Shown here: positions 14,960-23,565 of the stretch, piece after piece
How positions within the stretch are numbered: position 1 is the stretch's first letter
How the letters are laid out: each line of letters opens with the position of its first letter
DNA from: DASSKK01 sp035690495
GTDB lineage: Bacteria > Actinomycetota > Actinomycetes > Propionibacteriales > Nocardioidaceae
Assembly: GCA_035690495.1 (NCBI GenBank)
Contig: DASSKK010000081.1
Span: forward strand, 195,203 to 259,202
Reading direction: 5' to 3'
Length of the DNA: 64,000 nucleotides
The notes under the pieces: model-generated
Seen by the model: the letters and a program-made list of their open reading frames with translations, nothing else
The model's database searches: none
What the model was told of the DNA's origin: nothing
Made by a program: the position numbers and the translations under genes

Positions 14960-15834
14960 CGGCCCTGGCATCCGAGCGGACCCTCCAGGTGGTGCGGGCA
15001 GGGCCGATGAGCACCGTGCAGGACCGCGGCCGGCCTCGCTGGGCGCACCTGGGGGTGCCGCGCGCCGGCGCGCTCGACGCCCCGGCCGCCGCCCTGGCGA
15101 ACCGGCTGGTCGGCAACCCGCCCGACGCGGCCGTGTTGGAGGTCACCTTCGGTGGGCTGTCGGTGCGGCCATCCCAGACCGTCACGGTCGCGGTCACGGG
15201 CGCGCCGGGTCCGGTCGCCGTCGACGTGAGGGCTGCGGCCTGGGGGGAGCCGGTCTCCGTGCGGGCCGGCCGGCTGCTGCAGGTGGGTACGCCGACCGTG
15301 GGCGTGCGCAGCTACCTGGCGGTCGCCGGGGGGATCGCCGTGGCCCCCGTGCTCGGGTCGCGCTCCACCGACACCCTTGCCGGCATCGGTCCCCCGGTGC
15401 TTGCCGACGACGATGAGCTGCCACTGGGGGCATCCGCCGAGCCTCCGGCCTCCATCGGCGTCGCCGCCGTCCGGCAGGATGGTGATCCCGGGCGAACCGG
15501 GCTGCGGGTGCTGCCCGGCCCCCGCCTGGACTGGTTCGCGGAGGACGCCTGGACGACGCTGACGCGCGCGACGTACACCGTGCAGGCGGAGTCGAACCGT
15601 GTCGGCGTGCGGCTGCAGGGGCCGCGGCTGGTGCGGAGCCGCCATGAGGAGCTGGCCAGCGAGGGCATCGTCCTCGGAGCCGTCCAGGTCCGCGCCTCGG
15701 GACTGCCCCTGGTGTTCCTCGCCGACCATCCGACGACGGGCGGGTACCCCGTGATCGCGGTGGTGCACCCCGACGACCTGTGGCGCTGTGCGCAGCTGCG
15801 GCCGGGCGAGCCGCTCACGTTCCACCCGGCGTGA
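14956..15834 (+). CDS. pxpC: 5-oxoprolinase subunit C (AHS2/KipA family)
   Basis: 292 residues from ATG 14956, coupled to pxpB. Signatures of the AHS2 domain: STVQDRGRPRWAHLGVPRAGALD at the N-terminus (residues ~18-40), VGVRSYLAVAGGI in the middle, and NRVGVRLQGP, SEGIVLGAVQV and TTGGYPVIAVV near the end. It acts with PxpA and PxpB to convert 5-oxoproline to glutamate. Its 3' end overlaps the convergent dinB gene by 20 bp. Confidence 0.94.
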   Translation: MTALASERTLQVVRAGPMSTVQDRGRPRWAHLGVPRAGALDAPAAALANRLVGNPPDAAVLEVTFGGLSVRPSQTVTVAVTGAPGPVAVDVRAAAWGEPVSVRAGRLLQVGTPTVGVRSYLAVAGGIAVAPVLGSRSTDTLAGIGPPVLADDDELPLGASAEPPASIGVAAVRQDGDPGRTGLRVLPGPRLDWFAEDAWTTLTRATYTVQAESNRVGVRLQGPRLVRSRHEELASEGIVLGAVQVRASGLPLVFLADHPTTGGYPVIAVVHPDDLWRCAQLRPGEPLTFHPA

Positions 15835-17152
15835 GCTCGGGATCGTCGTCGCGGAAGGTGCGCACCGGACCGGGGGGCGTGTCCGCGGTCTCGAAGCGCA
15901 CCGTCACCCGGCCGAGCCCCGATCCCCACACCCAGCCGGGGCCGTGGGCGGTGTGCGTGACGTCCATCCCAGGCGCCCAGCGCCGCCTGCTCCGCACGCC
16001 GGCGAGCTCTTCCTCGGCCAGCACCACCGCCGCCGCGGCAGCGTCGTCCGGTTCCGCGGCGGCCTCGTCCGTGTCGTGCCACCCGTCGAACAGGTCGTCC
16101 TGGATCCAGTCGGCCAGACCCGACACGCCGACGCCCAGGAGGCGTACGCCGCCGGAGGTGTCCACCTCGGCGAGCAGTCGCCGGGCCAGCCTGCCCACCA
16201 CACGCCCGTTGTCGGTGGGCCCGGTCAGCGTCGTCGAGCGGGTGTGCGTGGTGAAGTCGTGCAGCCGCACCTTGACCGTCACCGTCCGACCCGACAGCCT
16301 GGCCTCCCTCAGCCGGTCGGCGACCTGGGCGGCCTGTCGCTCCAGCAGCCCCTCCAGCAGCCGCCGGTCGACCAGATCGGTGTCGTAGGTGCCCTCGACG
16401 CTGACCGACTTCGCCTCCCGCTCCGCGACCACGGGCCGGTCGTCGTCGGCGCGCACCAGCCGGTACAGCGCGCTGCCGTGCGCCTGCCCCAGCAGCCGCA
16501 CCAGCTCGTCGGCGGAGATCTGTTCCAGATCCGCGCAGGTGTGCACTCCCACCCGGCGCAGACGCTCACGGGTGGCCGGCCCGACCCCCGGGATTGCCCC
16601 CACGCCGAGCGGCCGCAGCAGCTCCTGCTCGGTGCCGGCGGGGACGACCACCAGTCCGTCGGGCTTGTCCAGGTCGCTGGCGATCTTCGCGACCAGCTTG
16701 GACGTGGCCACCCCGACCGAGCCCCGCAGACCTCCGGTGGCCTCCTGGATGCCGTCCTTGAGCCGCCGTGCCACGTCGGTGAGCGTGTCCGGCTCCGCGT
16801 CGGCCAAGCCGGCCGCCCCCAGGTCGACGTAGGCCTCGTCCAGCGACAGCGGCTCGACCAGAGGTGAGAGCTCCCGAAGGAGCCCCATTACCTGGTCGCT
16901 GGCCGCCCGGTAGGCGCCGAACCGGCCGGTGAGGAATGCCGCGTGCGGGCAGCGGGCGCGGGCCTCGCGCGTCGACATCGCCGAGCGCACGCCGAAGGCG
17001 CGGGCCTCGTAGGACGCCGTGGCCACCACGCCGCGGCCGCCGACGCCGCCGACCACGACCGGCTTGCCGCGCAGCGACGGCTTGTCGCGCTGCTCCACGG
17101 CGGCGAAGAAGGCGTCCAGGTCGACGTGGAGGATCGTCGGCTCGGTGCGCAC
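15815..17152 (-). CDS. dinB: DNA polymerase IV (Y-family)
   Basis: 445 residues from GTG 17152, chosen because the palm domain begins at once with ILHVDLDAFFAAVEQ (catalytic Asp). The second catalytic site is LSLDEAYVDL; fingers and little-finger segments are visible (KPVVVGG, GVATSKLVAKIASD, IPGVGPATRERL with the HhH motif, and SVEGTYDTDL). It carries out error-prone translesion synthesis. The C-terminal ~90 residues after the little finger are acidic then Trp-rich (DDLFDGWHD, MDVTHTAHGPGWVWG), as in many actinobacterial DinB proteins. No clamp-binding peptide is certain. The intergenic gap to the divergent DUF4192 gene holds a perfect TTATCCACA. Confidence 0.94.
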   Translation of the reverse strand: MRTEPTILHVDLDAFFAAVEQRDKPSLRGKPVVVGGVGGRGVVATASYEARAFGVRSAMSTREARARCPHAAFLTGRFGAYRAASDQVMGLLRELSPLVEPLSLDEAYVDLGAAGLADAEPDTLTDVARRLKDGIQEATGGLRGSVGVATSKLVAKIASDLDKPDGLVVVPAGTEQELLRPLGVGAIPGVGPATRERLRRVGVHTCADLEQISADELVRLLGQAHGSALYRLVRADDDRPVVAEREAKSVSVEGTYDTDLVDRRLLEGLLERQAAQVADRLREARLSGRTVTVKVRLHDFTTHTRSTTLTGPTDNGRVVGRLARRLLAEVDTSGGVRLLGVGVSGLADWIQDDLFDGWHDTDEAAAEPDDAAAAAVVLAEEELAGVRSRRRWAPGMDVTHTAHGPGWVWGSGLGRVTVRFETADTPPGPVRTFRDDDPELTPGGT

Positions 17153-17178
17153 GGTGGCATTGTGCCCCGCCTCCCGGG

Positions 17179-17187
17179 TTATCCACA
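17179..17187 (+). other. Isolated DnaA-box-like 9-mer
   Basis: TTATCCACA, a perfect match to the E. coli DnaA consensus, lies between dinB and the divergent DUF4192 gene. It is single, with no cluster of boxes nearby, so this is not an origin. It may be chance or a regulatory site. Confidence 0.3.
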
Positions 17188-17240
17188 GGTCGCGAAATTG
17201 CTGCTCGCCGAACCGCCGCCGCTCGGGCATCGTCGTCGCC

Positions 17241-18305
17241 ATGAGCAACCGACCCAAGCCCTCCCAGAACCGCTCCTCCGGCAAGACCAAGACGCTGCGC
17301 GCCAAGAGCCCGGTCGACGTGCTCGCGCTCGTCCCCTACGTGCTCGGATTCCATCCCGAGGACTCACTGGTGCTCCTGACCGTCGGCGCGCCGCGACCTC
17401 CGGGGCAGCCGGTCAACGCCCGGGTCGACCTGCCCTCGACGCCCGAGGACATCGACACGGTGGTCGACGACCTGGTGGCAATCGCGGAGCGCAACGGGAT
17501 CGCCCGTGCGGTGGTGGTCTGCTACAGCAGCGACACGGAGGCGGCCGACTCCGCCGGACGCTCGCTGCGGGACCGGCTGCAGGCGAGCGGAGTCGACGTT
17601 CCCGTGTCGATCCGTGCCGACGGCGAGCGGTGGTTCTGCCTGTCGGACTGCGGGTGCGGTGCAACGGGCGGTACGTCGTACAACCTGTCCGGCCACCGGT
17701 TCACCGCCGAAGCGGTGCTGGACGGCAGGGTCACCTACCGCAGCCGCGCCGAGCTGGCCGAGTCGCTGGTGGGCAACGACCTCGACGAGATCGAGCGCGT
17801 GCAGGAGCTGGCGGCCGATGCCCTTGACCGCGCCGCCGCGTCGGCACGCCACCCGCTCGGCGGCCTCGCTCCGCAAGGCACCTCGGCCTTCCTGGTCGCC
17901 GAGGGCCACTGGGTCGCCCACCGGGTCCGGCGGTTCCTCGACGACGAGCAGCGGCTCGACACCGCCGAGGTGGGCCGGCTGCTCGCGGCGCTCTCCGTCG
18001 TCGACGTGCGCGACGTCGCCTGGGCGGAGATGAGCCGTGACAACGCCACCGCGCACGTGGCGCTGTGGCGCGACGTGGTGCGCCGCTCACCGCTGGATCT
18101 GCTCGCCCCGGCCGCCGCGCTCCTGGGCTTCGCGGCCTGGCTGTCCGGCAGCGGTGCGCTGGCATGGTGCGCGGTCGAGCGGGCCTTCGCCTCCGACCCC
18201 GACTACAGCCTCGCGTCGCTGCTCTCGCACGCGCTGGAGAACGCCGTCCCTCCCTCGACCTGGCAGCCCCTGGACCGCGAGGCGCTGAAGTTGTTCGCCG
18301 GATGA
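17241..18305 (+). CDS. DUF4192 family protein
   Basis: 354 residues from ATG 17241. It shows the actinobacterial DUF4192 pattern: LRAKSPVDVLALVPYVLGFHPEDSLVLL near the N-terminus, DGERWFCLSDC with Cys-rich CGCG in the middle, and a C-terminal helical part with LALLGFAAWLSGSG-like residues. No catalytic motif is known to me. It is divergent from dinB by 88 bp and followed 61 bp later by the glutamate-cysteine-ligase-type gene. Role unknown. Confidence 0.85.
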   Translation: MSNRPKPSQNRSSGKTKTLRAKSPVDVLALVPYVLGFHPEDSLVLLTVGAPRPPGQPVNARVDLPSTPEDIDTVVDDLVAIAERNGIARAVVVCYSSDTEAADSAGRSLRDRLQASGVDVPVSIRADGERWFCLSDCGCGATGGTSYNLSGHRFTAEAVLDGRVTYRSRAELAESLVGNDLDEIERVQELAADALDRAAASARHPLGGLAPQGTSAFLVAEGHWVAHRVRRFLDDEQRLDTAEVGRLLAALSVVDVRDVAWAEMSRDNATAHVALWRDVVRRSPLDLLAPAAALLGFAAWLSGSGALAWCAVERAFASDPDYSLASLLSHALENAVPPSTWQPLDREALKLFAG

Positions 18306-18366
18306 GAGGCGCGCCGCCTCCCTGAGGCCTGGGCAGGTGGGCCCGGGGCGCCCTACGCTGCCTGCC

Positions 18367-19848
18367 ATGGGCGAAGAGGTCGCGCACCAGGAGTTCAGCC
18401 GCGAGAACCGCACCCGCTACCGCGAGAAGGTACGCCGCTGCCTGGACGTGTTCACCCGGATGCTGCGCGAGTCCGCGTTCGAGGCCGATCGGCCGACCAC
18501 CGGGCTCGAGATCGAGCTGAACCTCGTCGACGACACCGGCGACCCGGCGTTCAAGAACGCCGACGCGCTGGCCGAGATCGCCGACCCCGACTTCCAGACC
18601 GAGCTCGGCCAGTTCAACCTGGAGATCAACGTCGCGCCCCAGCGGCTCGACGAGGGCGGCCTGGCCGGTTTCGAGGCAGGGGTGCGGGCGAGTCTCAACG
18701 ACGCCGACGCCAAGGCGCGCCGCGTCGGCGCACACCTGGTGACGATCGGCATCCTGCCCACCCTGAAGTCCGGGCACATGAGCCCCACCGCGTTGAGCTC
18801 GAACCCCCGCTACGCGCTGCTGTCCGAGGCGATCCTCGCGGCCCGCGGCGAGGACATCCTCATCGACATCGCCGGACCGGAACGGCTGCGCACCACCGCG
18901 GACTCGATCGTCCCCGAGGCGGCGTGCACGAGCACCCAGCTGCACATCCAGGTCAGTCCCGAGGACTTCGCGTCGTACTGGAACGCCTCGCAGGCCGTCG
19001 CCGGGGTGCAGCTGGCGCTCGGCGCCAACTCGCCGTTCCTGCTGGGTCGCGAGCTGTGGGCGGAGACCCGGATCCCGCTGTTCGAGCAGGCCACGGACAC
19101 CCGCAGCGAGGAGCTGAAGGCCCAGGGTGTGCGCCCCCGGGTCTGGTTCGGGGAGCGATGGGTCACCTCGATCTTCGACCTGTTCGAGGAGAACGTGCGC
19201 TACTTCCCGGCGCTGCTGCCGATCATCGACGACGAGGACCCGATCGAGGTGCTCGAGGCCGGGCACACCCCGAAGCTGGCCGAGCTGCGGCTGCACAACG
19301 GCACCATCTACCGCTGGAACCGGCCTGTCTACGACGTGGTCGCCGGCCGGCCGCACCTGCGCGTGGAGAACCGGGTGCTCCCGTCCGGGCCGACGGTCGT
19401 GGACACGATGGCGAACGCGGCGTTCTACTTCGGCCTGGTCCGCACGCTCGCCGAGCACCAGCGCCCGCTGTGGTCGCAGATGTCGTTCAGCGCCGCGGAG
19501 GAGAACTTCCACGAAGCCGCCCGCGAGGGCATCGACGCGCAGCTGTACTGGCCCGGCGTCGGCCAGGTGCCCGCGGTGGAGCTCGTCGTACGCCGTCTGC
19601 TGCCGATGGCGCACGCGGGACTGGAGGAGTGGGGCGTCCCCGCGGAGGAGCGGGACCGGTTGCTGGGGGTGATCGAGCAGCGCTGCCTGACCGGGCAGAA
19701 CGGCGCCTCCTGGTTCGCCGCCCGCTTCCATGAGCGGGCCACCGGAGGCCAGGAGCGTCTCGATGTGCTGCGTGCCACCCTCAACGAGTACCGCGAGCAC
19801 ATGCACGCGAACGTCCCGGTCCACACCTGGCCGTCCCCCGGGGACTGA
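18367..19848 (+). CDS. Glutamate-cysteine ligase family (GCS2-like) protein
   Basis: 493 residues from ATG 18367. The GCS2-like carboxylate-amine ligase fold is suggested by TTGLEIELNLVD (ATP/metal-binding acidic strand), LGQFNLEINV, ACTSTQLHIQVS, LALGANSPFLLGR and LRLHNGTIYRWNRPVYD. Enzymes of this family join glutamate to an amine such as cysteine. The actinobacterial version at this locus is commonly annotated only as glutamate-cysteine ligase family, and the true substrate is unknown. The stop is one base from the convergent downstream gene. Confidence 0.85.
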   Translation: MGEEVAHQEFSRENRTRYREKVRRCLDVFTRMLRESAFEADRPTTGLEIELNLVDDTGDPAFKNADALAEIADPDFQTELGQFNLEINVAPQRLDEGGLAGFEAGVRASLNDADAKARRVGAHLVTIGILPTLKSGHMSPTALSSNPRYALLSEAILAARGEDILIDIAGPERLRTTADSIVPEAACTSTQLHIQVSPEDFASYWNASQAVAGVQLALGANSPFLLGRELWAETRIPLFEQATDTRSEELKAQGVRPRVWFGERWVTSIFDLFEENVRYFPALLPIIDDEDPIEVLEAGHTPKLAELRLHNGTIYRWNRPVYDVVAGRPHLRVENRVLPSGPTVVDTMANAAFYFGLVRTLAEHQRPLWSQMSFSAAEENFHEAAREGIDAQLYWPGVGQVPAVELVVRRLLPMAHAGLEEWGVPAEERDRLLGVIEQRCLTGQNGASWFAARFHERATGGQERLDVLRATLNEYREHMHANVPVHTWPSPGD

Positions 19849-19849
19849 G

Positions 19850-20275
19850 TCACAGCCGCAGCCGCACCCACGTCCGGCTCCGGCCGGTCCGCAGGTCGAG
19901 CCAGCCGGTGCGGGTGATCGCATAGAAGCCGTCCAGGGGGCGGGAGTTGATCTCGAACGCCGCGCGCGTCGCGGAGAACCAGTCCCAGTCGGCGTCACAG
20001 GGCTCGGGAACTCCTGGCCTGGTCAGCCACGCGGTCCTGTCGTCGGGACCGGACTGGGTCAGCAGCGAGTAGACCACCTCGGTGCGCAACGCGGTGTCGA
20101 GCGCCGGCAGGTCGGCACGGCGTACCACGAACGAGTCACGGGTCCCGCCGAGCCGGCCGACATGCAGGACCGGGTCGAACTTCCGGCGGCTCTCGCGCTG
20201 GCGGAACCGGCCCACCTCCTCGCGCAGCACCCGCTCGAGGGATCGCTCCCGCGGGGCGTCGGATACGTCGTGCAT
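19850..20275 (-). CDS. Conserved hypothetical protein
   Basis: 141 residues from ATG 20275; a longer upstream open frame is low-complexity and unlikely to be translated. The N-terminal half is highly charged (RERSLERVLREEVGRFRQRE). The C-terminal half contains DWDWFSATRAAFEINSRP and RTWVRLRL. No family is recognised; no transmembrane segment or metal motif is seen. It is convergent with the ligase-family gene and divergent from the UspA gene. Confidence 0.65.
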   Translation of the reverse strand: MHDVSDAPRERSLERVLREEVGRFRQRESRRKFDPVLHVGRLGGTRDSFVVRRADLPALDTALRTEVVYSLLTQSGPDDRTAWLTRPGVPEPCDADWDWFSATRAAFEINSRPLDGFYAITRTGWLDLRTGRSRTWVRLRL

Positions 20276-20418
20276 GTCTCCAGGGTGCCGTGGATCCTCG
20301 CCGCTGGCGACGCGTCTTCCACAGGTCCGCGCCGGCGCCTGCGGAGCACCGCTTGCGATACCGTCGGCCCGGACCTGCTGCGAACCCGGCGCAGGACGCG
20401 AGGACAGGAGGGCGCTCG

Positions 20419-20823
20419 ATGGGAACGATCGTGGTGGGCTACGTGCCCAAGCCGGAGGGACAGGCGGCACTGCGCCGGGCGGCCGAGGAGGCCCGACTGC
20501 GCGACGCGCGCCTGGTCGTGGTCAACTCCCATCGCGGCGGCCGCGAGTTCGATCGCGACGACGCACTCGACTCCGAGGCGCAGCTGGAGCAGGTTCGGAC
20601 CACGCTGCGCGAGGCCGGCGTCGAGCACGAGGTGCGTCAGCTCGTCCGCGGCATGGACCCGGCCGAGGACCTGATCAGCGTCGCCACCGACGTCAACGCC
20701 GAGTTCATCGTGATCGGGCTGCGCCGCCGATCCCCGGTGGGCAAGCTGATCCTGGGCAGCAACGCCCAGCGGGTGCTGCTCGACGCGCCCTGCCCGGTGC
20801 TCGCGGTCAAGTCCGCCGAGTAG
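20419..20823 (+). CDS. Universal stress protein, UspA family
   Basis: 134 residues from ATG 20419, with AGGAG 8 nt upstream. It has the alpha/beta UspA fold: IVVGYVPKPEG (strand 1), ARLVVVNS, and the nucleotide-loop region FIVIGLRRRSPVGKLILGSN, where the small-residue pattern of the ATP-binding subclass is visible, then PCPVLAVKS. Single-domain member, probably an ATP-binding stress factor. It lies just upstream of sigA on the same strand, but a promoter-like element separates them. Confidence 0.9.
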   Translation: MGTIVVGYVPKPEGQAALRRAAEEARLRDARLVVVNSHRGGREFDRDDALDSEAQLEQVRTTLREAGVEHEVRQLVRGMDPAEDLISVATDVNAEFIVIGLRRRSPVGKLILGSNAQRVLLDAPCPVLAVKSAE

Positions 20824-20857
20824 GCACACCTCTCCTCATTTCTTCGCGGGCCGCGGC

Positions 20858-20886
20858 TTGGATCTGTTCGTGGGCGTGCCACAATG
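20858..20886 (+). promoter_or_regulatory. Candidate promoter of sigA
   Basis: TTGGAT (20858-20863) and ACAATG (20881-20886), 17 bp apart, about 65 bp upstream of the sigA start. The -35-like hexamer is close to TTGACA; the -10-like hexamer is weak. It is the best pair I can see in the 129-bp gap. Confidence 0.35.
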
Positions 20887-20952
20887 AGTGTTGCGGCTCT
20901 TGACGTGTGCGGGCCTTGCCGCGCCCGCCGCCTGGTGTACGAGAGGAAGTTC

Positions 20953-22362
20953 GTGTCCTCGAGCACGTCCCGTAAGGTCCCCGCCGATGACAGCAGCGCT
21001 CCCACACGCAAACGGGTCGTGGCCGCGTCCGGCTCCACCAGAACCTCGGTGAAGGCCGCCGCGAAGAAATCCGGTACGTCGAGCAAGCAGCCCGCCAAGA
21101 AGGCGGGTGCGTCGAGCAAGCAGACCGCGAAGAAGTCGCCGGCCAAGAAGGACCCCGCCAAGAAGGACCCCGCCAAGAAGGCTCCGGCGAAGAAGGCGGG
21201 GGCCGCGTCGAAGACCGCCAAGGGCACGAGGAAGGCAGGCTCTGTCGACGCCGCGTCCAACGGGGCCGGCCCGGTGGTCGTCGGTCCAGACGGCAAGAAG
21301 GTCCTGCCCGACATCTCCGACGAGCAGTTCGAGGCGGATCTCGCGTCGGACCCCACGATCAAGGAGGACGAGAAGGAGGCCGAGAAGCAGGGCTTCGTGG
21401 TCTCCTCCTCCGACGAGTCCGACGAGCCCGAGCAGCAGGTGATGGTGGCCGGCGCCACCGCCGACCCGGTCAAGGACTACCTCAAGCAGATCGGCAAGGT
21501 GCCGCTGCTCAACGCGGCGATGGAGGTCGAGCTGGCCAAGCGGATCGAGGCCGGCCTGTTCTCCGACGAGAAGCTCGGCAAGGGCGGCAAGATCTCCGCC
21601 AAGCTGCTCGAGGAGCTCGAGTGGATCTCCGACGACGGTCACCGTGCGAAGAACCACCTCCTGGAGGCGAACCTGCGGCTGGTGGTCAGCCTCGCCAAGC
21701 GCTACACCGGCCGCGGGATGCTGTTCTTGGACCTGATCCAGGAGGGCAATCTCGGCTTGATCCGCGCGGTCGAGAAGTTCGACTACACCAAGGGCTACAA
21801 GTTCTCCACGTATGCCACCTGGTGGATCCGGCAGGCGATCACCCGGGCGATGGCCGACCAGGCGCGCACCATCCGCATCCCGGTGCACATGGTCGAGGTG
21901 ATCAACAAGCTCGCCCGCGTCCAGCGGCAGATGCTGCAGGACCTCGGGCGCGAGCCCACCCCTGAGGAGCTCGCCAAGGAGCTCGACATGACGCCGGAGA
22001 AGGTCGTCGAGGTGCAGAAGTACGGCCGGGAGCCGATCTCGCTGCACACCCCGCTCGGTGAGGACGGCGACTCGGAGTTCGGCGACCTGATCGAGGACTC
22101 CGAGGCGATCGTGCCGGCCGACGCGGTGAGCTTCACGCTGTTGCAGGAGCAGTTGCACGCCGTGCTCGACACGCTCTCGGAGCGGGAGGCCGGCGTGGTC
22201 TCGATGAGGTTCGGGCTGACCGACGGGCAGCCGAAGACCCTCGACGAGATCGGCAAGGTGTACGGCGTCACTCGCGAGCGGATCCGGCAGATCGAGTCCA
22301 AGACCATGTCGAAGCTGCGCCACCCGTCACGTTCGCAGGTGTTGCGCGACTATCTGGACTGA
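20953..22362 (+). CDS. sigA: Primary RNA polymerase sigma factor SigA (RpoD/HrdB)
   Basis: 469 residues from GTG 20953, with AGGAAG just upstream; an ATG at 20884 in frame lacks a good RBS. The N-terminal ~90 residues are Lys/Ala/Pro rich with tandem AKKxP repeats, an actinobacterial region 1.1-like extension. After residue ~150 come the sigma domains: DYLKQIGKVPLL (1.2), LLEANLRLVVSLAKRYTGRGM (2.1), FSTYATWWIRQAITRAM (2.4) and TLDEIGKVYGVTRERIRQIE (4.2). It directs housekeeping transcription. The position beside parE and parC matches the hrdB neighbourhood in Streptomyces. Confidence 0.96.
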   Translation: MSSSTSRKVPADDSSAPTRKRVVAASGSTRTSVKAAAKKSGTSSKQPAKKAGASSKQTAKKSPAKKDPAKKDPAKKAPAKKAGAASKTAKGTRKAGSVDAASNGAGPVVVGPDGKKVLPDISDEQFEADLASDPTIKEDEKEAEKQGFVVSSSDESDEPEQQVMVAGATADPVKDYLKQIGKVPLLNAAMEVELAKRIEAGLFSDEKLGKGGKISAKLLEELEWISDDGHRAKNHLLEANLRLVVSLAKRYTGRGMLFLDLIQEGNLGLIRAVEKFDYTKGYKFSTYATWWIRQAITRAMADQARTIRIPVHMVEVINKLARVQRQMLQDLGREPTPEELAKELDMTPEKVVEVQKYGREPISLHTPLGEDGDSEFGDLIEDSEAIVPADAVSFTLLQEQLHAVLDTLSEREAGVVSMRFGLTDGQPKTLDEIGKVYGVTRERIRQIESKTMSKLRHPSRSQVLRDYLD

Positions 22363-22369
22363 GCCCCTG

Positions 22370-22419
22370 CGGACGTCATACGAACTGTGGGCTACCACCC
22401 CCGTTCGGCATGACGTCCG
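22370..22419. terminator. Bidirectional terminator between sigA and the DMT permease
   Basis: cggacgtcat (22370-22379) pairs with atgacgtccg (22410-22419), and cgaac (22381-22385) with gttcg (22403-22407), with a small bulge between the two stems. It lies between the two convergent stops. Confidence 0.65.
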
Positions 22420-22422
22420 GGG

Positions 22423-23265
22423 TCAGCCGGCGGCCACCAGGACGACCGCAGCCGCACACAGCACCAGTCCGGACGCCTGGGTTCGGTGCACGTGCTCGCG
22501 CAGCACCAGCGCCGCCAGCAGCACGGTGCTCGCCGGGTAGAGCGAGGTCAGCACCCCGGCGATCGCCAGCGAGCCTGCCTGCGTGGCCAGCAGGAAGCCA
22601 CCGGTGGCAGCGGTCCCGAGCGCGCCGCACAGGATCGCCCACCAGGCAGCGCGTGCGCGGGGGACCCAGGTACCCCCGGCGACCGTGGCCAGCAATGCGA
22701 CTGCGGGCACCGAGACCAGCTGGGTGAACGCCAGCGGCCACAGCCCGGAGGTGTCCGGCACCTGGCCGAGCGCCGCGAACAGCAGCCCGAAGCCCACTCC
22801 GGCCAGCAAGCCGTCGACCAGCCCCGCCGCCGTACCCCCGCGAAGAGAGCGCTCCGTGCCGGACGGTTCACGCGAGACCAGCCAGATGCCGGGAAGCGCG
22901 GCGATGATGCCAAGCCAGGCGAGCGCCGTCGGCCGGTCGCCGGTGAGCACACCCACGACCAGCGGGATCACCGCCGCGCCCACCGCGGACACCGGGGCGA
23001 CCACGCCCATCCGGCCGCCTGCGAAGCCGCGGTAGAGGAACCCGGCGCCCGCCCCGCTGCCGAGGCCGGCCAGTCCCGCCCAGGCGAAGTCGACCGCGCG
23101 CGGACTCCCCGGGGCGAGTGCCGCGATCACCGCGGTGCACACCGTCGCCGTCGACGAGCCGACCACGGCTACCGACCACGCCGAGGTGCGCCGCGACACG
23201 AGTCCGCCGGTGAAGTCCGACAGCCCGTAGGCGAGCGCGGCGACCAGGCTCAACACGACGGTCAT
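22423..23265 (-). CDS. EamA/DMT-family permease
   Basis: 280 residues, about ten hydrophobic helices in two five-helix halves, the EamA arrangement. It opens MTVVLSLVAALAYGLSDFTGG, and the second half starts near residue 147 (TAAGLVDGLLAGVGFGLLFA). The ends of both halves carry the Ser/Pro pairs typical of DMT carriers (YPASTVLLAAL). Probable inner-membrane metabolite or drug exporter; the substrate is unknown. Transcribed convergently with sigA and separated from the upstream DUF7455 gene by a strong hairpin. Confidence 0.9.
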   Translation of the reverse strand: MTVVLSLVAALAYGLSDFTGGLVSRRTSAWSVAVVGSSTATVCTAVIAALAPGSPRAVDFAWAGLAGLGSGAGAGFLYRGFAGGRMGVVAPVSAVGAAVIPLVVGVLTGDRPTALAWLGIIAALPGIWLVSREPSGTERSLRGGTAAGLVDGLLAGVGFGLLFAALGQVPDTSGLWPLAFTQLVSVPAVALLATVAGGTWVPRARAAWWAILCGALGTAATGGFLLATQAGSLAIAGVLTSLYPASTVLLAALVLREHVHRTQASGLVLCAAAVVLVAAG

Positions 23266-23287
23266 GGCTCAGTATCTCCGGGACGCA

Positions 23288-23319
23288 CGCGGGCCCCGGG
23301 CTTGTGCCCGGGGCCCGCG
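23288..23319 (-). terminator. Perfect GC-rich hairpin after the DUF7455 gene
   Basis: cgcgggccccgggc (23288-23301) pairs perfectly with 23306-23319 around TTGT. This 14-bp all-GC stem lies 16 bp after the DUF7455 stop on the minus strand. It probably ends that short transcript before the permease gene. Confidence 0.7.
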
Positions 23320-23334
23320 AAGTCGTACGGGTGT

Positions 23335-23565
23335 CTAGCGCTCGTCCTCAGACGCGGTCGCGGGGGTCTCGACGAGCTTCCCGGTCTCGTCGTGGACGCG
23401 GACGGCCATCTCGCGCAGCTTCTCGCCGTGCTTGCGCGCGTGGTGCGCACAGAACAGGAGCTCACCGCCGGTGGGGAGCTCCACGCGCAGGTAGGCCTGG
23501 GCGCCGCATCGGTCACACCGGTCCACGGCCGTCAACGGTGCACTTGGGGCAATTGCAGTCGTCAC
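23335..23565 (-). CDS. DUF7455-type zinc-ribbon protein
   Basis: 76 residues from GTG 23565. CDRC (residues ~17-20) and CAHH form a likely zinc ribbon within DRCDRCGAQAYLRVELPTGG and LLFCAHHARKHGEKL, a small conserved actinobacterial protein found near sigA. No enzymatic motif. The longer open frame upstream has no conserved content. Function unknown. Confidence 0.8.
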   Translation of the reverse strand: MTTAIAPSAPLTAVDRCDRCGAQAYLRVELPTGGELLFCAHHARKHGEKLREMAVRVHDETGKLVETPATASEDER

